DNA from: Pectobacterium brasiliense
Lineage (GTDB): Bacteria; Pseudomonadota; Gammaproteobacteria; Enterobacterales; Enterobacteriaceae
Assembly (NCBI RefSeq): GCF_016950255.1
Contig: NZ_JACGFN010000001.1
Location: forward strand, 496,001-560,000
Length of the DNA stretch: 64,000 nt
Direction of reading: 5' to 3'
The notes beneath the pieces are model-generated. The model did no database searches and was not told where the DNA came from. It saw nothing but the letters and a program-made list of their open reading frames with translations. Shown here piece after piece: positions 17,877-27,616 of this stretch; the first letter of the stretch is position 1, and the number at the start of each line of letters is the position of its first letter. The position numbers were made by a program, and so were the translations under genes.

Positions 17877-18896
17877 TCAATCTTTATCGCTCAATTCTCC
17901 ATGCAGGTTTTGCTGCATCAATTGGCGAATGTCATTGGCGCTTAAGTCTTGCTGGCTCAGTAAGTAATGCAGTTTGGTCAATGCGGCTTCGACGGTCATA
18001 TCAAAGCCACTGATAACGCCCGCATGCGCCAACGCATTGCCCGTCGCATAGCCGCCCATGTTTACGCGTCCAGAAATGCACTGCGTCAGGTTGACGACCA
18101 CAATACCGCGTGCGGAGGCTTCACGTAATTCGTGCAGCAGCCCGGGGCTTTGCGGCGCATTGCCAACGCCGTAGGAGCGTAGGATAAGCGCTTTCACCGG
18201 CTGACGGAGGAAATTGCTGATGACATCGGCAGAAATGCCGGGGTAAATCGTAATCACCCCGATAGGCTGTGGCGTAATGTGATGCACTTTCAGCGGCGGG
18301 CAGTTGCTACATTCCACGGTCGGTGCCAGCCGACGAATATGGATACCGGCTTCGAGCAGCGGCGGATAGTTGGGGGAGGCGAAGGCATCAAAGCCATCCG
18401 CGTGGGCTTTGGTGGTGCGGTTGCCGCGCAGCAGTTTGTTATTGAAGAAGAGGGCGACTTCATTAATCGGATGATTAGCCGCAACGTACAGCGCGTTCAG
18501 CAGGTTGGTCTGACCGTCCGAGCGCAATTCTGCTAACGGAATTTGTGACCCTGTCACGATAACCGGCTTGGCAAGATTTTCCAGCATAAACGAGAGCGCG
18601 GAGGCGGTGAATGCCATCGTGTCAGTACCATGCAGAATCACGAAACCATCGTAGTCATCGTAATGGTTTTGAATATCGTCCGCGATGGATTGCCAATCCG
18701 CTGGCGTCATATCAGACGAGTCGATCAGCGGATCATATTCATGAATCGTGAACGACGGCATCTCTTCGCGATGGAATTCCGGCATTTTTGCCAACTGCTG
18801 TTGTAAATGACCGGATACCGGAACATAGCCATTAGCAGAGCGCTGCATGCCGATGGTGCCGCCCGTATAGGCGACATAAATGGATTTCTTTCGCAT
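17877..18896 (-). CDS. ansA: Cytoplasmic L-asparaginase I
   Basis: 339 residues, one more than E. coli AnsA. The N-terminal nucleophile motif YTGGTIGM holds Thr14; the second threonine motif is HGTDTMAFTAS near residue 89-99. No signal peptide, so it is the cytoplasmic, low-affinity enzyme that hydrolyses asparagine to aspartate and ammonia. Upstream of pncA in an apparent two-gene unit; a MITE-like repeat separates it from sppA. Confidence 0.96.
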   Translation of the reverse strand: MRKKSIYVAYTGGTIGMQRSANGYVPVSGHLQQQLAKMPEFHREEMPSFTIHEYDPLIDSSDMTPADWQSIADDIQNHYDDYDGFVILHGTDTMAFTASALSFMLENLAKPVIVTGSQIPLAELRSDGQTNLLNALYVAANHPINEVALFFNNKLLRGNRTTKAHADGFDAFASPNYPPLLEAGIHIRRLAPTVECSNCPPLKVHHITPQPIGVITIYPGISADVISNFLRQPVKALILRSYGVGNAPQSPGLLHELREASARGIVVVNLTQCISGRVNMGGYATGNALAHAGVISGFDMTVEAALTKLHYLLSQQDLSANDIRQLMQQNLHGELSDKD

Positions 18897-18985
18897 GGTG
18901 GTGTGAGTCAGGATTAAACCGAGAATTATAGAGGGAAAAGCAGCCCGGTAATACTATCATAAGCAATGACTATTACCGGGCTAGA

Positions 18986-19104
18986 CCCGTCATACTTCAA
19001 GCTGCTTGTGCGTTGGCTTCTCTTACTCACCCCAGTCACTTACTGGTGTAAGCTCCTGGGGATTCGTTCGGTCGCCGCCTTCAAGCAACTCGAATTATTT
19101 AGGG
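18986..19104. repeat. MITE-like palindromic repeat, copy 1 (about 119 bp)
   Basis: Ends are imperfect inverted repeats: CCCGTCATACTTCAAG on the left and CTCGAATTATTTAGGG on the right. Inside is a nested hairpin, CCCCAG...CTGGGG enclosing CTTAC/GTAAG. It lies 25 bp past the sppA stop and could also act on sppA mRNA. Two more copies with the same ends occur at 32294-32568 and 46456-46499. Confidence 0.85.
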
Positions 19105-19129
19105 TACATATGGGCTGCTACTGTAAACG

Positions 19130-20980
19130 CTACCGGACTTCTCCGCAGGTGAGGCAAAATGCATACCGGTTCTGCGGGTCGTTCAGGTTATTCATGATGG
19201 ACGGCTGTGACCGCATCGCTTCAGCCAGCTGTGCGACCGGAGCAGGAAGCATAGACTGGACGGCAACGGGCAGCAGGGCATAAACGGAAGCGTTCACCTG
19301 ATTCAGCATCGTGTCGAGCAAACCTGGCTGTTCGGCATACCAGTTCAACTGATACTGTCCCAGTTTTGCCAGCTCAGCCGCTTTTTTCACGGCATCATCA
19401 AAATCGCCGATCTGATCGACCAAACCATTCTCTTTCGCGTCGCTACCGACCCAGACGTGACCTTGCGCGATCTGATCGATTTGCTCCGGCGTTTTCTTAC
19501 GCGCCTGCGCCACGATATCAATGAAGTTCTTATATCCGCGTTCGATACTTAACTGCATCATCTGCGAGAATTCAGGCGGCAGTGATTTGGTGATCGACAG
19601 ATCGGCCAGTGGCGAGGTGGCTACGCCATCCGTGTGGACGCCAAGGTTTTCCAGCGAATCTTCGAACGTGGTAATCACGCCAAAAATACCGATAGAACCT
19701 GTCAGCGTACTGGCGCTGGAGATGATTGCGTTAGCCGGCGTTGAGATCCAGTAGCCGCCCGATGCCGCCATACCGCCCATGGATACCACGATCGGTTTAC
19801 CCGCCAAACGGAGCGCCATCAGTTCTGAACGAATCAGCTCCGACGCGGTGACGCTACCGCCAGGGCTATTGACGCGCAGTACCAGCGCTTTGACTTTAGG
19901 ATCGAGGCGCGCGGCGCGGATTTGTGCCGCCGTGGTATCGCCACCGACCATTCCCGGTGTTTCCGGGCCATCAATGATGGCGCCATTGGCAAACACAACC
20001 GCGATCTGGTTGTTGTTTTGTGCCGGTGGTTTGATGGTGTAGTCGTAAATGCTGATGAAATTAAAGTTGTTCTTCTGACTATTCCAGCCGAACGCTTTAA
20101 CCAGCGATTGCTCAGTCACGGAACGTGATGCCACTTCATCGACCAGCTTGTTATCCAGCGCATAGCGTGCGGTGTCGCCCTGAACGGCCTGCAAGCCTGC
20201 AATGATGTTGGTTGCACCCGGGAAGAGTTGCTGAGGCGTAATCTGGCGGTTAGCAGAAACGGTATTTAAATACTGTTGCCACAGAGCATTGATCCAACGG
20301 CCATCGGCATCGCGCGCAGCAGGCGACATATCGTCACGCAGATACGGCTCAACAGCTGACTTATAGGTTCCCACGCGGAAGATATTGGTGGTCACTTTCA
20401 GCTTGTCCAGCATGGACTTGAAGTAGAGATTGTTGGTCGCGAAACCGTGTAGATCAACACTGCCTTGTGGCGTCAATGACACCGTATTGGCAAAGCTGGC
20501 CAAATAGTATTGAGACTGGTTGTAGCTGTCGCCGACTGCATAAATAGGCTTACCGCTATCGCGAAATTCGCGCAGTGCTTTACCGATATATTGCAGAGAC
20601 GGCTGGTCGGCACCGGTAAAGTCGCTGAGATCCAGCACCATACCCGTGATGTTGTCGTCATTCTTTGCCTGACGAATACTGTCGACAATATCGAACAGTG
20701 AGTTCTCCTGGCGACGGTTGTTCGATGCGCCGAAGAATTCACGTCCTAATTGACGCAGCTTGTTGTTAACGGTGGGTTGATCAACGACCACGCCCGTCAG
20801 ATCGACCAGCAGCGCACCCTTCGTGGCCTCTTCCGGCGTCGTTTTTACCTGTGAGTAGATCCCAACACCAACTAAAATCAGAGCAATAAGGAAAATATTG
20901 AGAATAAATTCTCTGATAAAATTAAGTAGACGCCATGTCCACTTAAAAAATCCGCTAAAAATTCGCCACAATGTGCGCAT
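19130..20980 (-). CDS. sppA: Signal peptide peptidase A (protease IV)
   Basis: 616 residues (E. coli 618). An N-terminal membrane anchor covers about residues 24-43; the rest is periplasmic with two SppA repeats. Catalytic Lys207 (GTYKSAVEP) and Ser407 (MAASGGYW) form the Ser-Lys dyad across the repeats. It cuts signal peptides left in the membrane after secretion. GGAGATATC precedes the ATG. Divergent from ydjA. Confidence 0.96.
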   Translation of the reverse strand: MRTLWRIFSGFFKWTWRLLNFIREFILNIFLIALILVGVGIYSQVKTTPEEATKGALLVDLTGVVVDQPTVNNKLRQLGREFFGASNNRRQENSLFDIVDSIRQAKNDDNITGMVLDLSDFTGADQPSLQYIGKALREFRDSGKPIYAVGDSYNQSQYYLASFANTVSLTPQGSVDLHGFATNNLYFKSMLDKLKVTTNIFRVGTYKSAVEPYLRDDMSPAARDADGRWINALWQQYLNTVSANRQITPQQLFPGATNIIAGLQAVQGDTARYALDNKLVDEVASRSVTEQSLVKAFGWNSQKNNFNFISIYDYTIKPPAQNNNQIAVVFANGAIIDGPETPGMVGGDTTAAQIRAARLDPKVKALVLRVNSPGGSVTASELIRSELMALRLAGKPIVVSMGGMAASGGYWISTPANAIISSASTLTGSIGIFGVITTFEDSLENLGVHTDGVATSPLADLSITKSLPPEFSQMMQLSIERGYKNFIDIVAQARKKTPEQIDQIAQGHVWVGSDAKENGLVDQIGDFDDAVKKAAELAKLGQYQLNWYAEQPGLLDTMLNQVNASVYALLPVAVQSMLPAPVAQLAEAMRSQPSIMNNLNDPQNRYAFCLTCGEVR

Positions 20981-21248
20981 GATATCTCCATGAACGGGTA
21001 AACAGCGTGTGCCCTACGTCCTTCAACTCGCCCTCTGGCAAGTGATGAAGCACAAGGAGTGATAGTATCCTAATGAGCGGACAGTAAAAAGTCAGCATTA
21101 AATCACCGCAGAAGCGCGCCCTGTCGGGGTTATCTTGTAACAAAACTTCTACTTGTGCTAACGTGGCGCGCAACGTTGCCGTACAGTCGTTTCTACCGTA
21201 GAAGTGGGTTGTACCGCAGAAATTATATTGCCAGACAGGAGATGTGCG

Positions 21249-21800
21249 ATGGATGCTCTTGAATTGCTATTGAATCGTCGTTCGGCCTCGCGCCTGACCG
21301 CGCCAGCACCGACAGGTGACGCATTGAATAACATTATCCACGCCGGTATGCGTGCGCCGGATCATGGTGCGATGCAGCCGTGGCGCTTTTTTATGATCGA
21401 AAATGACGGCTTGGATCGTTTTAGTTCGCTACTGACTCGTGCGGCGCAGCAGGAAGGGTTGGACGAAGCCGGTATCGATAAAGCGCGTCAGGCACCTTAT
21501 CGTGCACCGCTAATTATCACCGTTGTTGCGCATTGCGAAGAGAACCCGAAAGTTCCGCTTTGGGAGCAAATTGTCTCCGCTGGCTGTGCGGTTCAGGCCA
21601 TGCAGATGGCGGCCTTGGCGCAGGGTTTTAACGGTATCTGGCGTAGCGGTGCCTGGACGCACAATTCGCTGGTGCGTGAAGCGTTCAACTGCCGTGAACA
21701 GGATGAAATTGTCGGTTTCCTCTATCTGGGGACGCCACAGCTCAAAGCATCGACGACGGTCACGCCGCTTGATACCGACGCGTTTGTTCACTACTTCTGA
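21249..21800 (+). CDS. ydjA: YdjA, nitroreductase-family flavoprotein
   Basis: 183 residues from ATG 21249, the same length as E. coli YdjA, with AGGAG upstream; a longer frame from 21204 is rejected. Starts [16 protein letters not shown] (FMN-phosphate contacts) and contains [13 protein letters not shown] and a C-terminal [10 protein letters not shown] minimal FMN-binding dimer of the nitroreductase family; physiological substrate unknown. In E. coli selD follows; here topB follows directly. Confidence 0.94.
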   Translation: MDALELLLNRRSASRLTAPAPTGDALNNIIHAGMRAPDHGAMQPWRFFMIENDGLDRFSSLLTRAAQQEGLDEAGIDKARQAPYRAPLIITVVAHCEENPKVPLWEQIVSAGCAVQAMQMAALAQGFNGIWRSGAWTHNSLVREAFNCREQDEIVGFLYLGTPQLKASTTVTPLDTDAFVHYF

Positions 21801-21848
21801 TCGTCATCTCTTGAATAATATCGATTTCCACCCCGTTTTACAGCGTGC

Positions 21849-21871
21849 TTTCCCGCGAGTTACGCGGGAAA
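21849..21871. terminator. Hairpin between ydjA and topB
   Basis: TTTCCCGCG and CGCGGGAAA form a perfect 9-bp stem around a 5-nt loop, 48 bp after the ydjA stop. Only a weak T content follows. It occupies the place where E. coli has selD. Confidence 0.6.
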
Positions 21872-21896
21872 TGCCCAGTCTGCTTGATGGTGAATA

Positions 21897-23822
21897 ATGC
21901 GACTTTTTATTGCCGAAAAGCCCAGCCTTGCGCGGGCGATTGCAGACGTGTTACCCAAACCGCATCGACGCGGCGATGGCTTTATTGCCTGCGGCCAGAA
22001 TGATGTTGTGACGTGGTGCGTGGGGCACCTACTGGAGCAGGCGCAGCCGGATGTTTATGATGCGCGCTATGCTCGCTGGTCGCTTGCCGATCTTCCTATC
22101 ATTCCCCAGAAATGGCTGTTGCAGCCGCGGCCCTCGGTCAGTAAGCAGCTCAACACCATAAAAAAGCTCCTGAATGATGCTACCGAAGTGATTCACGCGG
22201 GAGACCCCGATCGTGAAGGACAACTGCTGGTGGATGAGGTGCTGGAATATCTTTCCTTGCCGGAAGAAAAACGCCAGCAGGTGCGTCGTTGCCTGGTTAA
22301 CGATCTCAATCCACAGGCGGTAGAACGTGCCGTTTCTCGTCTTCGCGAGAACCGAGAGTTCATCCCTTTGTGCGTGTCGGCGCTGGCGCGTTCCCGTGCA
22401 GATTGGCTCTACGGCATTAACATGACCCGTGCCTATACGATATTAGGGCGGAATGCGGGCTATGACGGCGTGCTGTCGGTTGGCCGCGTGCAGACGCCGG
22501 TGCTGGGGCTGGTGGTGCGACGAGATGAAGAGATAGAAAACTTCGTTTCCAAAGATTACTTTGAAGTGAAAGCCCATATTGTGACGCCTGCCGATGAGCG
22601 TTTTGTCGCGCTATGGCAGCCCAGCGAGTCCTGTGAACCTTATCAGGATGAGGAAGGGCGATTGCTGCATCGCTCGTTGGCGGAACATGTCGTCAAGCGT
22701 ATCGAAGGCCAGCCTGCGATTGTCACCAGCTATAATGATAAACGGGAATCAGAAACCGCGCCGTTGCCTTATTCGCTGTCGACGTTACAGATCGAAGCCG
22801 CAAAGCGTTTCGGGCTTAGCGCGCAGCAGGTGCTGGACGTGTGCCAGAAGCTCTATGAAACCCATAAGCTGATTACGTACCCACGTTCTGACTGCCGCTA
22901 TCTGCCAGAGGAGCATTTTGCCGGGCGTCATGCCGTCTTGAATGCCATATCCGTACACCAGCCCGATCTGCTGCCACAGCCGGTAATGGATGTTGATCGA
23001 CGTAATCGCTGCTGGGACGATGGTAAGGTCGATGCTCACCACGCGATTATTCCCACCGCCCGCAGTGCAAGTGCCTCGCTGACGGAGAATGAGCGCAAGG
23101 TGTATGGTCTAGTCGCGCGGCAGTACTTTATGCAGTTCTGCCCGGACGCCGTGTTTCGCAAGTGCGTCATTGAACTGGATATCGCGGGGGGTAAGTTTAT
23201 TGCCAAAGCGCGGTTCCTGGCCGAAGCCGGGTGGCGCACGTTGTTAGGCGGCAAAGAGCGGGACGAAGAAAACGAAGGTATGCCGTTGCCCGTGGTGGCA
23301 AAAGGTGATGAATTACTGTGTGAGCGCGGCGAGGTCGTTGAGCGCCAAACACAGCCGCCGCGGCCGTTTACCGATGCCACGCTGTTATCGGCGATGACGG
23401 GCATCGCGCGTTTTGTGCAGGATAAAGAACTGAAGAAAATCCTGCGGGCGACCGATGGTTTAGGAACTGAAGCGACGCGCGCGGGTATTATCGAGTTATT
23501 GTTTAAACGGACATTTCTGTTTAAGAAAGCCCGCTATATTCACGCGAGTGAAGCGGGGCGGGCGTTGATTCACTCACTGCCTGCGAGCGCGGCGCATCCT
23601 GACATGACAGCACATTGGGAAGCTACGTTGACGCAAATCAGCGAGAAGAAATGTCGCTATCAGGATTTTATGCAACCGTTGACCTACTCCTTGCAGGAGC
23701 TGATTCAGCAAGCGAAACAGAACGGCGCGGTGAGAGCGTTTAAAGGACTTTCTGCACCACCGTCAGGTGCTTCAAAACGGCGTAAGCCTCAGACTAAAAA
23801 AGCGAAGGAGCAGGAGCAATGA
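21897..23822 (+). CDS. topB: DNA topoisomerase III
   Basis: 641 residues, slightly shorter than the 653 of E. coli, with a basic C-terminal tail (lysine-rich last 20). TOPRIM motifs: Glu7 in IAEKPS and the acidic GDPDREG near 102-108. The active-site Tyr328 lies in ITYPRSD. A type IA enzyme that decatenates replication intermediates. It overlaps the next small gene by four bases (ATGA). Confidence 0.97.
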   Translation: MRLFIAEKPSLARAIADVLPKPHRRGDGFIACGQNDVVTWCVGHLLEQAQPDVYDARYARWSLADLPIIPQKWLLQPRPSVSKQLNTIKKLLNDATEVIHAGDPDREGQLLVDEVLEYLSLPEEKRQQVRRCLVNDLNPQAVERAVSRLRENREFIPLCVSALARSRADWLYGINMTRAYTILGRNAGYDGVLSVGRVQTPVLGLVVRRDEEIENFVSKDYFEVKAHIVTPADERFVALWQPSESCEPYQDEEGRLLHRSLAEHVVKRIEGQPAIVTSYNDKRESETAPLPYSLSTLQIEAAKRFGLSAQQVLDVCQKLYETHKLITYPRSDCRYLPEEHFAGRHAVLNAISVHQPDLLPQPVMDVDRRNRCWDDGKVDAHHAIIPTARSASASLTENERKVYGLVARQYFMQFCPDAVFRKCVIELDIAGGKFIAKARFLAEAGWRTLLGGKERDEENEGMPLPVVAKGDELLCERGEVVERQTQPPRPFTDATLLSAMTGIARFVQDKELKKILRATDGLGTEATRAGIIELLFKRTFLFKKARYIHASEAGRALIHSLPASAAHPDMTAHWEATLTQISEKKCRYQDFMQPLTYSLQELIQQAKQNGAVRAFKGLSAPPSGASKRRKPQTKKAKEQEQ

Positions 23823-24106
23823 AATCGTTAGTGTCTTTGTGTTTCGCCAGTGTGATGCTGGTGCTGCCCACGCTGGCGCAGGCTAATCGTGGCGGAACAG
23901 ATATTGTGGTTCCTGTTCCACCGGAAGTGTGGGGCGCAGGGACGACGGTGCGTGAGCAAAATAACACCTGCCTGCGCTGCTGCGTATATGAAAATCGGAA
24001 CTATTCTGAGGGCGCGGTGGTAAAGGTCGAAGGGGTGATTCTGCAATGCGTGCGGGACAAGCAAACGCTGGGAACGAATAACCTGATATGGCAGTTGGTT
24101 AAGTAA
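23819..24106 (+). CDS. ynjH: YnjH-like secreted DUF1496 protein
   Basis: 95 residues with a signal peptide ending in AQA (cleavage about residue 22) and four cysteines in the mature part, including a CLRCC cluster and a later VILQC; periplasmic disulfides are likely. The pattern [19 protein letters not shown] fits the DUF1496/YnjH family. Function unknown. Its ATG overlaps the topB stop, so the two are coupled. A terminator follows at 24148-24180. Confidence 0.8.
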   Translation: MKSLVSLCFASVMLVLPTLAQANRGGTDIVVPVPPEVWGAGTTVREQNNTCLRCCVYENRNYSEGAVVKVEGVILQCVRDKQTLGTNNLIWQLVK

Positions 24107-24147
24107 TAACTGTGCGTTAAAAAGCACGACTACTTCTGCGAATTTTA

Positions 24148-24190
24148 ATCACCGCTGTGACTTTGATGCGCAGCGGTGATGTTATTTTTA
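24148..24190 (+). terminator. Terminator after topB-ynjH
   Basis: ATCACCGCTG and CAGCGGTGAT form a perfect 10-bp stem with a 13-nt loop, followed by GTTATTTTTA. It ends the plus-strand transcript before the convergent xthA. Confidence 0.8.
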
Positions 24191-24234
24191 CTACGCATTA
24201 CGTCTACAACGCATTGCCTTTACAGCGAAAATCG

Positions 24235-25041
24235 CTACAACGAAAACTGTGCCCAGATCGGTGCATGGTCGGACGGTTTTTCCATTCCTCGAATATCGTA
24301 ATCAATACCGGTAGCGACGCAGCGTTCGGCCAGGAATGTACTGGCGAGAATCAGGTCAATACGCAGACCGCGGTTGTCATCGAACCCGGCAGAACGGTAG
24401 TCAAACCACGAAAAACGATCGTTGCTGTCTGGGTTCGCGGCACGGAAGGTGTCGATAAGCCCCCAGCGTTGCAAACGCGCCATCCATTCACGCTCTTCCG
24501 GCAGGAAAGAACATTTACCCGTACGCAACCAGCGCTTACGGTTCTCTTCGCCGATGCCGATATCCAGATCGGTGGGGCTAATATTGACATCACCCATCAC
24601 AATCAGCGGTTGTGTCGCGCTGTGGTGTTGTTCCAGATAGGTTTGTAGATCCTGATAAAAGCGCGTCTTCGCGGGGAATTTCACCGGATGATCGCGGCTT
24701 TCTCCCTGTGGGAAATATCCGTTAACGACCGTAAGCGTGCCGTGCTCGGTGGCAAAGTCTGCCATGATGATCCGGCGCTGCGCATCGTCTTCATCCGTTG
24801 GGAAACCGCGACGAACCGCAATGGGTTGCGTTTTACACAGCAGCGCGACGCCGTAGTGACCTTTTTGTCCGTGGTAATAAACGTGGTAGCCGTATTGGCT
24901 GACATCCTCTAACGGAAACATGTCATCGTGGACTTTGGTTTCCTGCAACCCGATCACATCCGGCTGGTGTTGTTCGATAATGGCGGCCAACTGATGAGGG
25001 CGCGCCCGCAGGCCATTGATATTAAAAGATACAACTTTCAT
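24235..25041 (-). CDS. xthA: Exodeoxyribonuclease III
   Basis: 268 residues from the ATG at 25041, equal to E. coli ExoIII; another ATG four codons upstream is possible, and neither has a clear ribosome site. Catalytic residues are seen: Glu34 in GLQETK, the Asp-Asn pair in [10 protein letters not shown], and the C-terminal SDHAP histidine. It is the main AP endonuclease and 3'-5' exonuclease in base-excision repair. Confidence 0.96.
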   Translation of the reverse strand: MKVVSFNINGLRARPHQLAAIIEQHQPDVIGLQETKVHDDMFPLEDVSQYGYHVYYHGQKGHYGVALLCKTQPIAVRRGFPTDEDDAQRRIIMADFATEHGTLTVVNGYFPQGESRDHPVKFPAKTRFYQDLQTYLEQHHSATQPLIVMGDVNISPTDLDIGIGEENRKRWLRTGKCSFLPEEREWMARLQRWGLIDTFRAANPDSNDRFSWFDYRSAGFDDNRGLRIDLILASTFLAERCVATGIDYDIRGMEKPSDHAPIWAQFSL

Positions 25042-25207
25042 GTTCGCTGCCATTCGCTAAAAAATGTGACCAGATGGTAGCAGAAAATGAGGGGGGCCGT
25101 CACGGTGAGGCTGTGCTTTCTAACGGCGTTGATGGGCTTCTTGCTGTGGCTCCATAGACGGTTGGCGCAGATGAGAATCGTTAAAAATAAGATTCACTTA
25201 TATTCAG

Positions 25208-25237
25208 TTGAACACGAGGCTTGTCGACCGTTATACT
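25208..25237 (+). promoter_or_regulatory. Promoter of the glycine-riboswitch transcript
   Basis: TTGAAC (-35, 25208-25213) and TATACT (-10, 25232-25237) with an 18-bp spacer. The predicted start is near 25244, exactly where the first aptamer begins. Confidence 0.65.
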
Positions 25238-25244
25238 CCGCACC

Positions 25245-25438
25245 TCGCAGGAGAGAGGGCGTATAGTATCAGTAATACTATGGCGCTCCGCCGAAGGCGC
25301 AAACTCCCATAATCGCTCAGGCTACCCTAACTGCGAATTCCATAGAAGCCAACTGGAGAGAGGTTGCCATGCAACCCACCGAAGGGGCAAGCAGCCTTGC
25401 TGCGTAAACTCTCAGGTAAAGCGGACAGAGGGAGTGGC
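25245..25438 (+). promoter_or_regulatory. Tandem glycine riboswitch
   Basis: Two aptamers in a row. Aptamer 1 (about 25245-25335): P1 CGCAG/CTGCG, then GGAGAGAG, CCGAAGGCGCAAA and CGCTCAGG. Aptamer 2 (about 25348-25438): GGAGAGAGG, ACCGAAGGGGCAAGC, ACTCTCAGG and the terminal GCGGACAGAG. These are the conserved core blocks of the gcvT-type glycine riboswitch. The ribosome site of the transporter gene starts about 10 nt downstream and no terminator hairpin intervenes, so control is probably at translation start. On or off mode cannot be decided from sequence alone. Confidence 0.92.
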
Positions 25439-25459
25439 ACATTTCACAGGATAACTTGT

Positions 25460-26086
25460 GTGCTGATTTACATCTATCTGATCGCGATTACGGCAGAGGG
25501 GATGTCCGGGGCGCTGGCCGCTGGGCGTCGTAATATGGATATTTTTGGTGTAGGCATGATTGCCTTTATCACCGCGCTTGGCGGTGGCACCGTCCGCGAT
25601 ATTCTTCTTGGTAATTATCCCATCGGCTGGACGCAGCATCCCGGTTATATCTACCTCACCATTGGTGCGGGTCTTTTCACGATTATCATTGCGCGCTTCA
25701 TGCATCATCTGCACCGGCTCTTTCTGGTGCTGGATGCGATGGGGCTGATTGCCTTTACGGTCATTGGTTGCAACGTCGCACTGCAACTGAATTATTCAAC
25801 GACGGTGGTGGTTATGGCGGGTATCGTAACCGGAATTTTCGGTGGGATATTGCGTGATATTTTCTGTAACCGTACGCCAATGGTGCTGAAAAAAGAGCTG
25901 TACGCTAGCGTCTCGCTTTTAGTCGCACTTCTCTATCTTGGGCTAAAGTCGCTTAACGTTAATCACGATATTAACCTGCTGGCGTCATTCAGCATTGGCT
26001 TGGCCGTGCGTCTGGCGGCAATCCGCTGGTCGTGGCAGCTCCCTGTGTTCTCTTATGTTCCTGGGCGCTGGAAAGGGAAGGCGTAA
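25460..26086 (+). CDS. YicG-type (UPF0126 / TRIC-like) glycine transporter
   Basis: 208 residues with about seven membrane helices and two UPF0126 repeats, each with the signature GGGTVRDILLG (first) and GGILRDIFC (second). The start is placed at GTG 25460: AGGA lies 8 nt upstream and the protein then begins like E. coli YicG (about 205 aa). A longer frame from 25364 would translate part of the riboswitch and is rejected. Glycine control upstream supports glycine import or export as the role, matching reports that YicG moves glycine. It lies between xthA and tRNA-Tyr, a position not seen in E. coli. Confidence 0.9.
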   Translation: MLIYIYLIAITAEGMSGALAAGRRNMDIFGVGMIAFITALGGGTVRDILLGNYPIGWTQHPGYIYLTIGAGLFTIIIARFMHHLHRLFLVLDAMGLIAFTVIGCNVALQLNYSTTVVVMAGIVTGIFGGILRDIFCNRTPMVLKKELYASVSLLVALLYLGLKSLNVNHDINLLASFSIGLAVRLAAIRWSWQLPVFSYVPGRWKGKA

Positions 26087-26146
26087 GGCTATTTTTCCCC
26101 ATTCGATATAGCGTGCTGATATTGGTGCGAGTGAAGGTGGGGAAAT

Positions 26147-26286
26147 AACGCTGTGCGTTGCTCAAAACCGTGCCGGTTTTGTCGAACCTTGGTCGAAGGT
26201 TCTCACCTTCCCCTAACAGGGATTTGATACTTTGGCGTTGGGATGTAATTCAGAAGTGCTGCTGTGAAATGGTGGTGGGGGAAGGA
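26147..26286 (-). repeat. rtT-type tandem repeat, distal copy, ending in a tRNA-Tyr 3' fragment
   Basis: About 140 bp nearly identical to 26320-26465. On the minus strand it starts with a copy of the last 17-18 nt of tRNA-Tyr including CCACCA (26270-26286) and continues with the same spacer, including a CGGTTTTG-type inverted segment. The same arrangement is described for the tyrT operon of E. coli, where the repeats carry a 19-nt tRNA 3' sequence and yield the rtT RNA. Confidence 0.85.
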
Positions 26287-26319
26287 TAACTCGGTGCTTC
26301 GCACCTCACCCTGCGGGTC

Positions 26320-26446
26320 AACGCTGTGCGTTGCTCAAAACCGTACCGGTTTTGTCGAACCTGGGTCGAAGGTTCTCACCTTCCCCTGACAGGGATTTGA
26401 TACTTTGGCGTTGGGATGTATGTAATTCAGAAGTGTTGCTGTGAAA

Positions 26447-26465
<19 letters not shown>
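26320..26465 (-). repeat. rtT-type tandem repeat, proximal copy, beginning in the tRNA-Tyr 3' end
   Basis: Second copy of the repeat; it overlaps the real 3' end of tRNA-Tyr (26447-26465) and runs downstream of the tRNA on the minus strand. The start-to-start period is 173 bp, and this copy has a 4-bp TGTA insertion relative to the other. Confidence 0.85.
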
Positions 26466-26531
<66 letters not shown>

Positions 26532-26572
26532 ACTGGCCTTGCTGCAAGACGCTTTCGCTTCAAGCGGGGCGC

Positions 26573-26600
26573 ATCATATCAAATGACGCGCCCCTGTAAA
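26573..26600 (-). promoter_or_regulatory. Stringent promoter of tRNA-Tyr
   Basis: On the minus strand TTTACA, 16 bp spacer, TATGAT, then a GC-rich discriminator GCGCCCC, nearly identical to the E. coli tyrT promoter. The GC discriminator makes it sensitive to ppGpp. Confidence 0.9.
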
Positions 26601-26685
26601 GCGGTATATATCAAAAATAAATACGGTTGCGGTTTTTTTATTCCGTTCGGCGCATCCTTATACAAACAGATGTCCGATCAGCCAA

Positions 26686-27534
26686 TTACAGAATAATGGT
26701 ACGGTTACCGTAGACAAAAACACGCTGTCCGAGCACACGATACAGCGCACGACTCAGGACATTTTTCTCAACGTCGCGGCCTGCACGCATCATGTCATCT
26801 GCTGAGTACGTATGGTCGACGTGAATAACGTCCTGCATGATGATCGGGCCTTCATCCAGATTATCGTTGACGTAGTGTGCCGTCGCGCCAATGATTTTTA
26901 CTCCGCGCTCATAAGCCTGATGGTATGGGCGAGCCCCGATAAAGGCGGGTAAGAACGAATGGTGAATGTTGATCACCTGATTCGGGTAGTGCTGAACAAA
27001 CGCAGGTGTCAGAACTCGCATATATTTCGCCAGCACGACGTAATCGGGTTTGTATTGATCGATCTGCGCGATCATCTTTTGATCGTGCTCTTCGCGAGTC
27101 AGTCCTTCATGGCTGACCAAATGGAAAGGAATATCAAATCGTTCAACCAGCGTCTGCAAGGTATCGTGGTTGCCGATGACGGCAGAGATTTCTACGTCCA
27201 GACCACCGTAGGCGCTTTTCATCAACAGATCGCCCAGACAGTGGGCTTCTTTCGTCACTAGAACGACAATGCGACGACGTCCTGCTGCGGTTAATTCGCG
27301 AGAAGAGCCTTCGGGAAGCGCGCTATCCAGATCGGCTAATAGCGTGGTGTCGTTGAAAATCCCTTCCAACTCGGTCCGCATGAAAAAACGACCGGTGCGA
27401 TGATCGACAAACTCATTGTTTTGCACGATGTTCAGTTCGTGCTTATAACAAATATTCGTAATTTTTGCGATGAGCCCTTTTGCGTCGGGGCAAATGGTTC
27501 GTAATACTTTTCTTTGTATATTTTGGGATTGCAT
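26686..27534 (-). CDS. purU: Formyltetrahydrofolate deformylase
   Basis: 282 residues from ATG 27534 (E. coli 280); the frame open to 27672 is not supported by homology. An N-terminal ACT domain begins RKVLRTICPDAKGLIAKIT; the formyltransferase-fold catalytic part carries NIHHSFLPAFIGARPYHQA with the active-site His and the later TAHYVNDNLDEGPII Asp. It hydrolyses 10-formyl-THF to formate and THF, feeding formate to PurT and balancing one-carbon units. Confidence 0.96.
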   Translation of the reverse strand: MQSQNIQRKVLRTICPDAKGLIAKITNICYKHELNIVQNNEFVDHRTGRFFMRTELEGIFNDTTLLADLDSALPEGSSRELTAAGRRRIVVLVTKEAHCLGDLLMKSAYGGLDVEISAVIGNHDTLQTLVERFDIPFHLVSHEGLTREEHDQKMIAQIDQYKPDYVVLAKYMRVLTPAFVQHYPNQVINIHHSFLPAFIGARPYHQAYERGVKIIGATAHYVNDNLDEGPIIMQDVIHVDHTYSADDMMRAGRDVEKNVLSRALYRVLGQRVFVYGNRTIIL

Positions 27535-27616
27535 GAGCGTGTGGATCCTGTCCAAAACGAAAATAACGATCTTATGGTAACGCAGCAATAAGGCCGCGTG
27601 GGCGACTGCCTGTGTT

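Noticed and set aside
25364-25459. N-terminal extension of the YicG-type transporter
   Set aside because: It would translate the second riboswitch aptamer; the GTG at 25460 has a ribosome site and fits family length.
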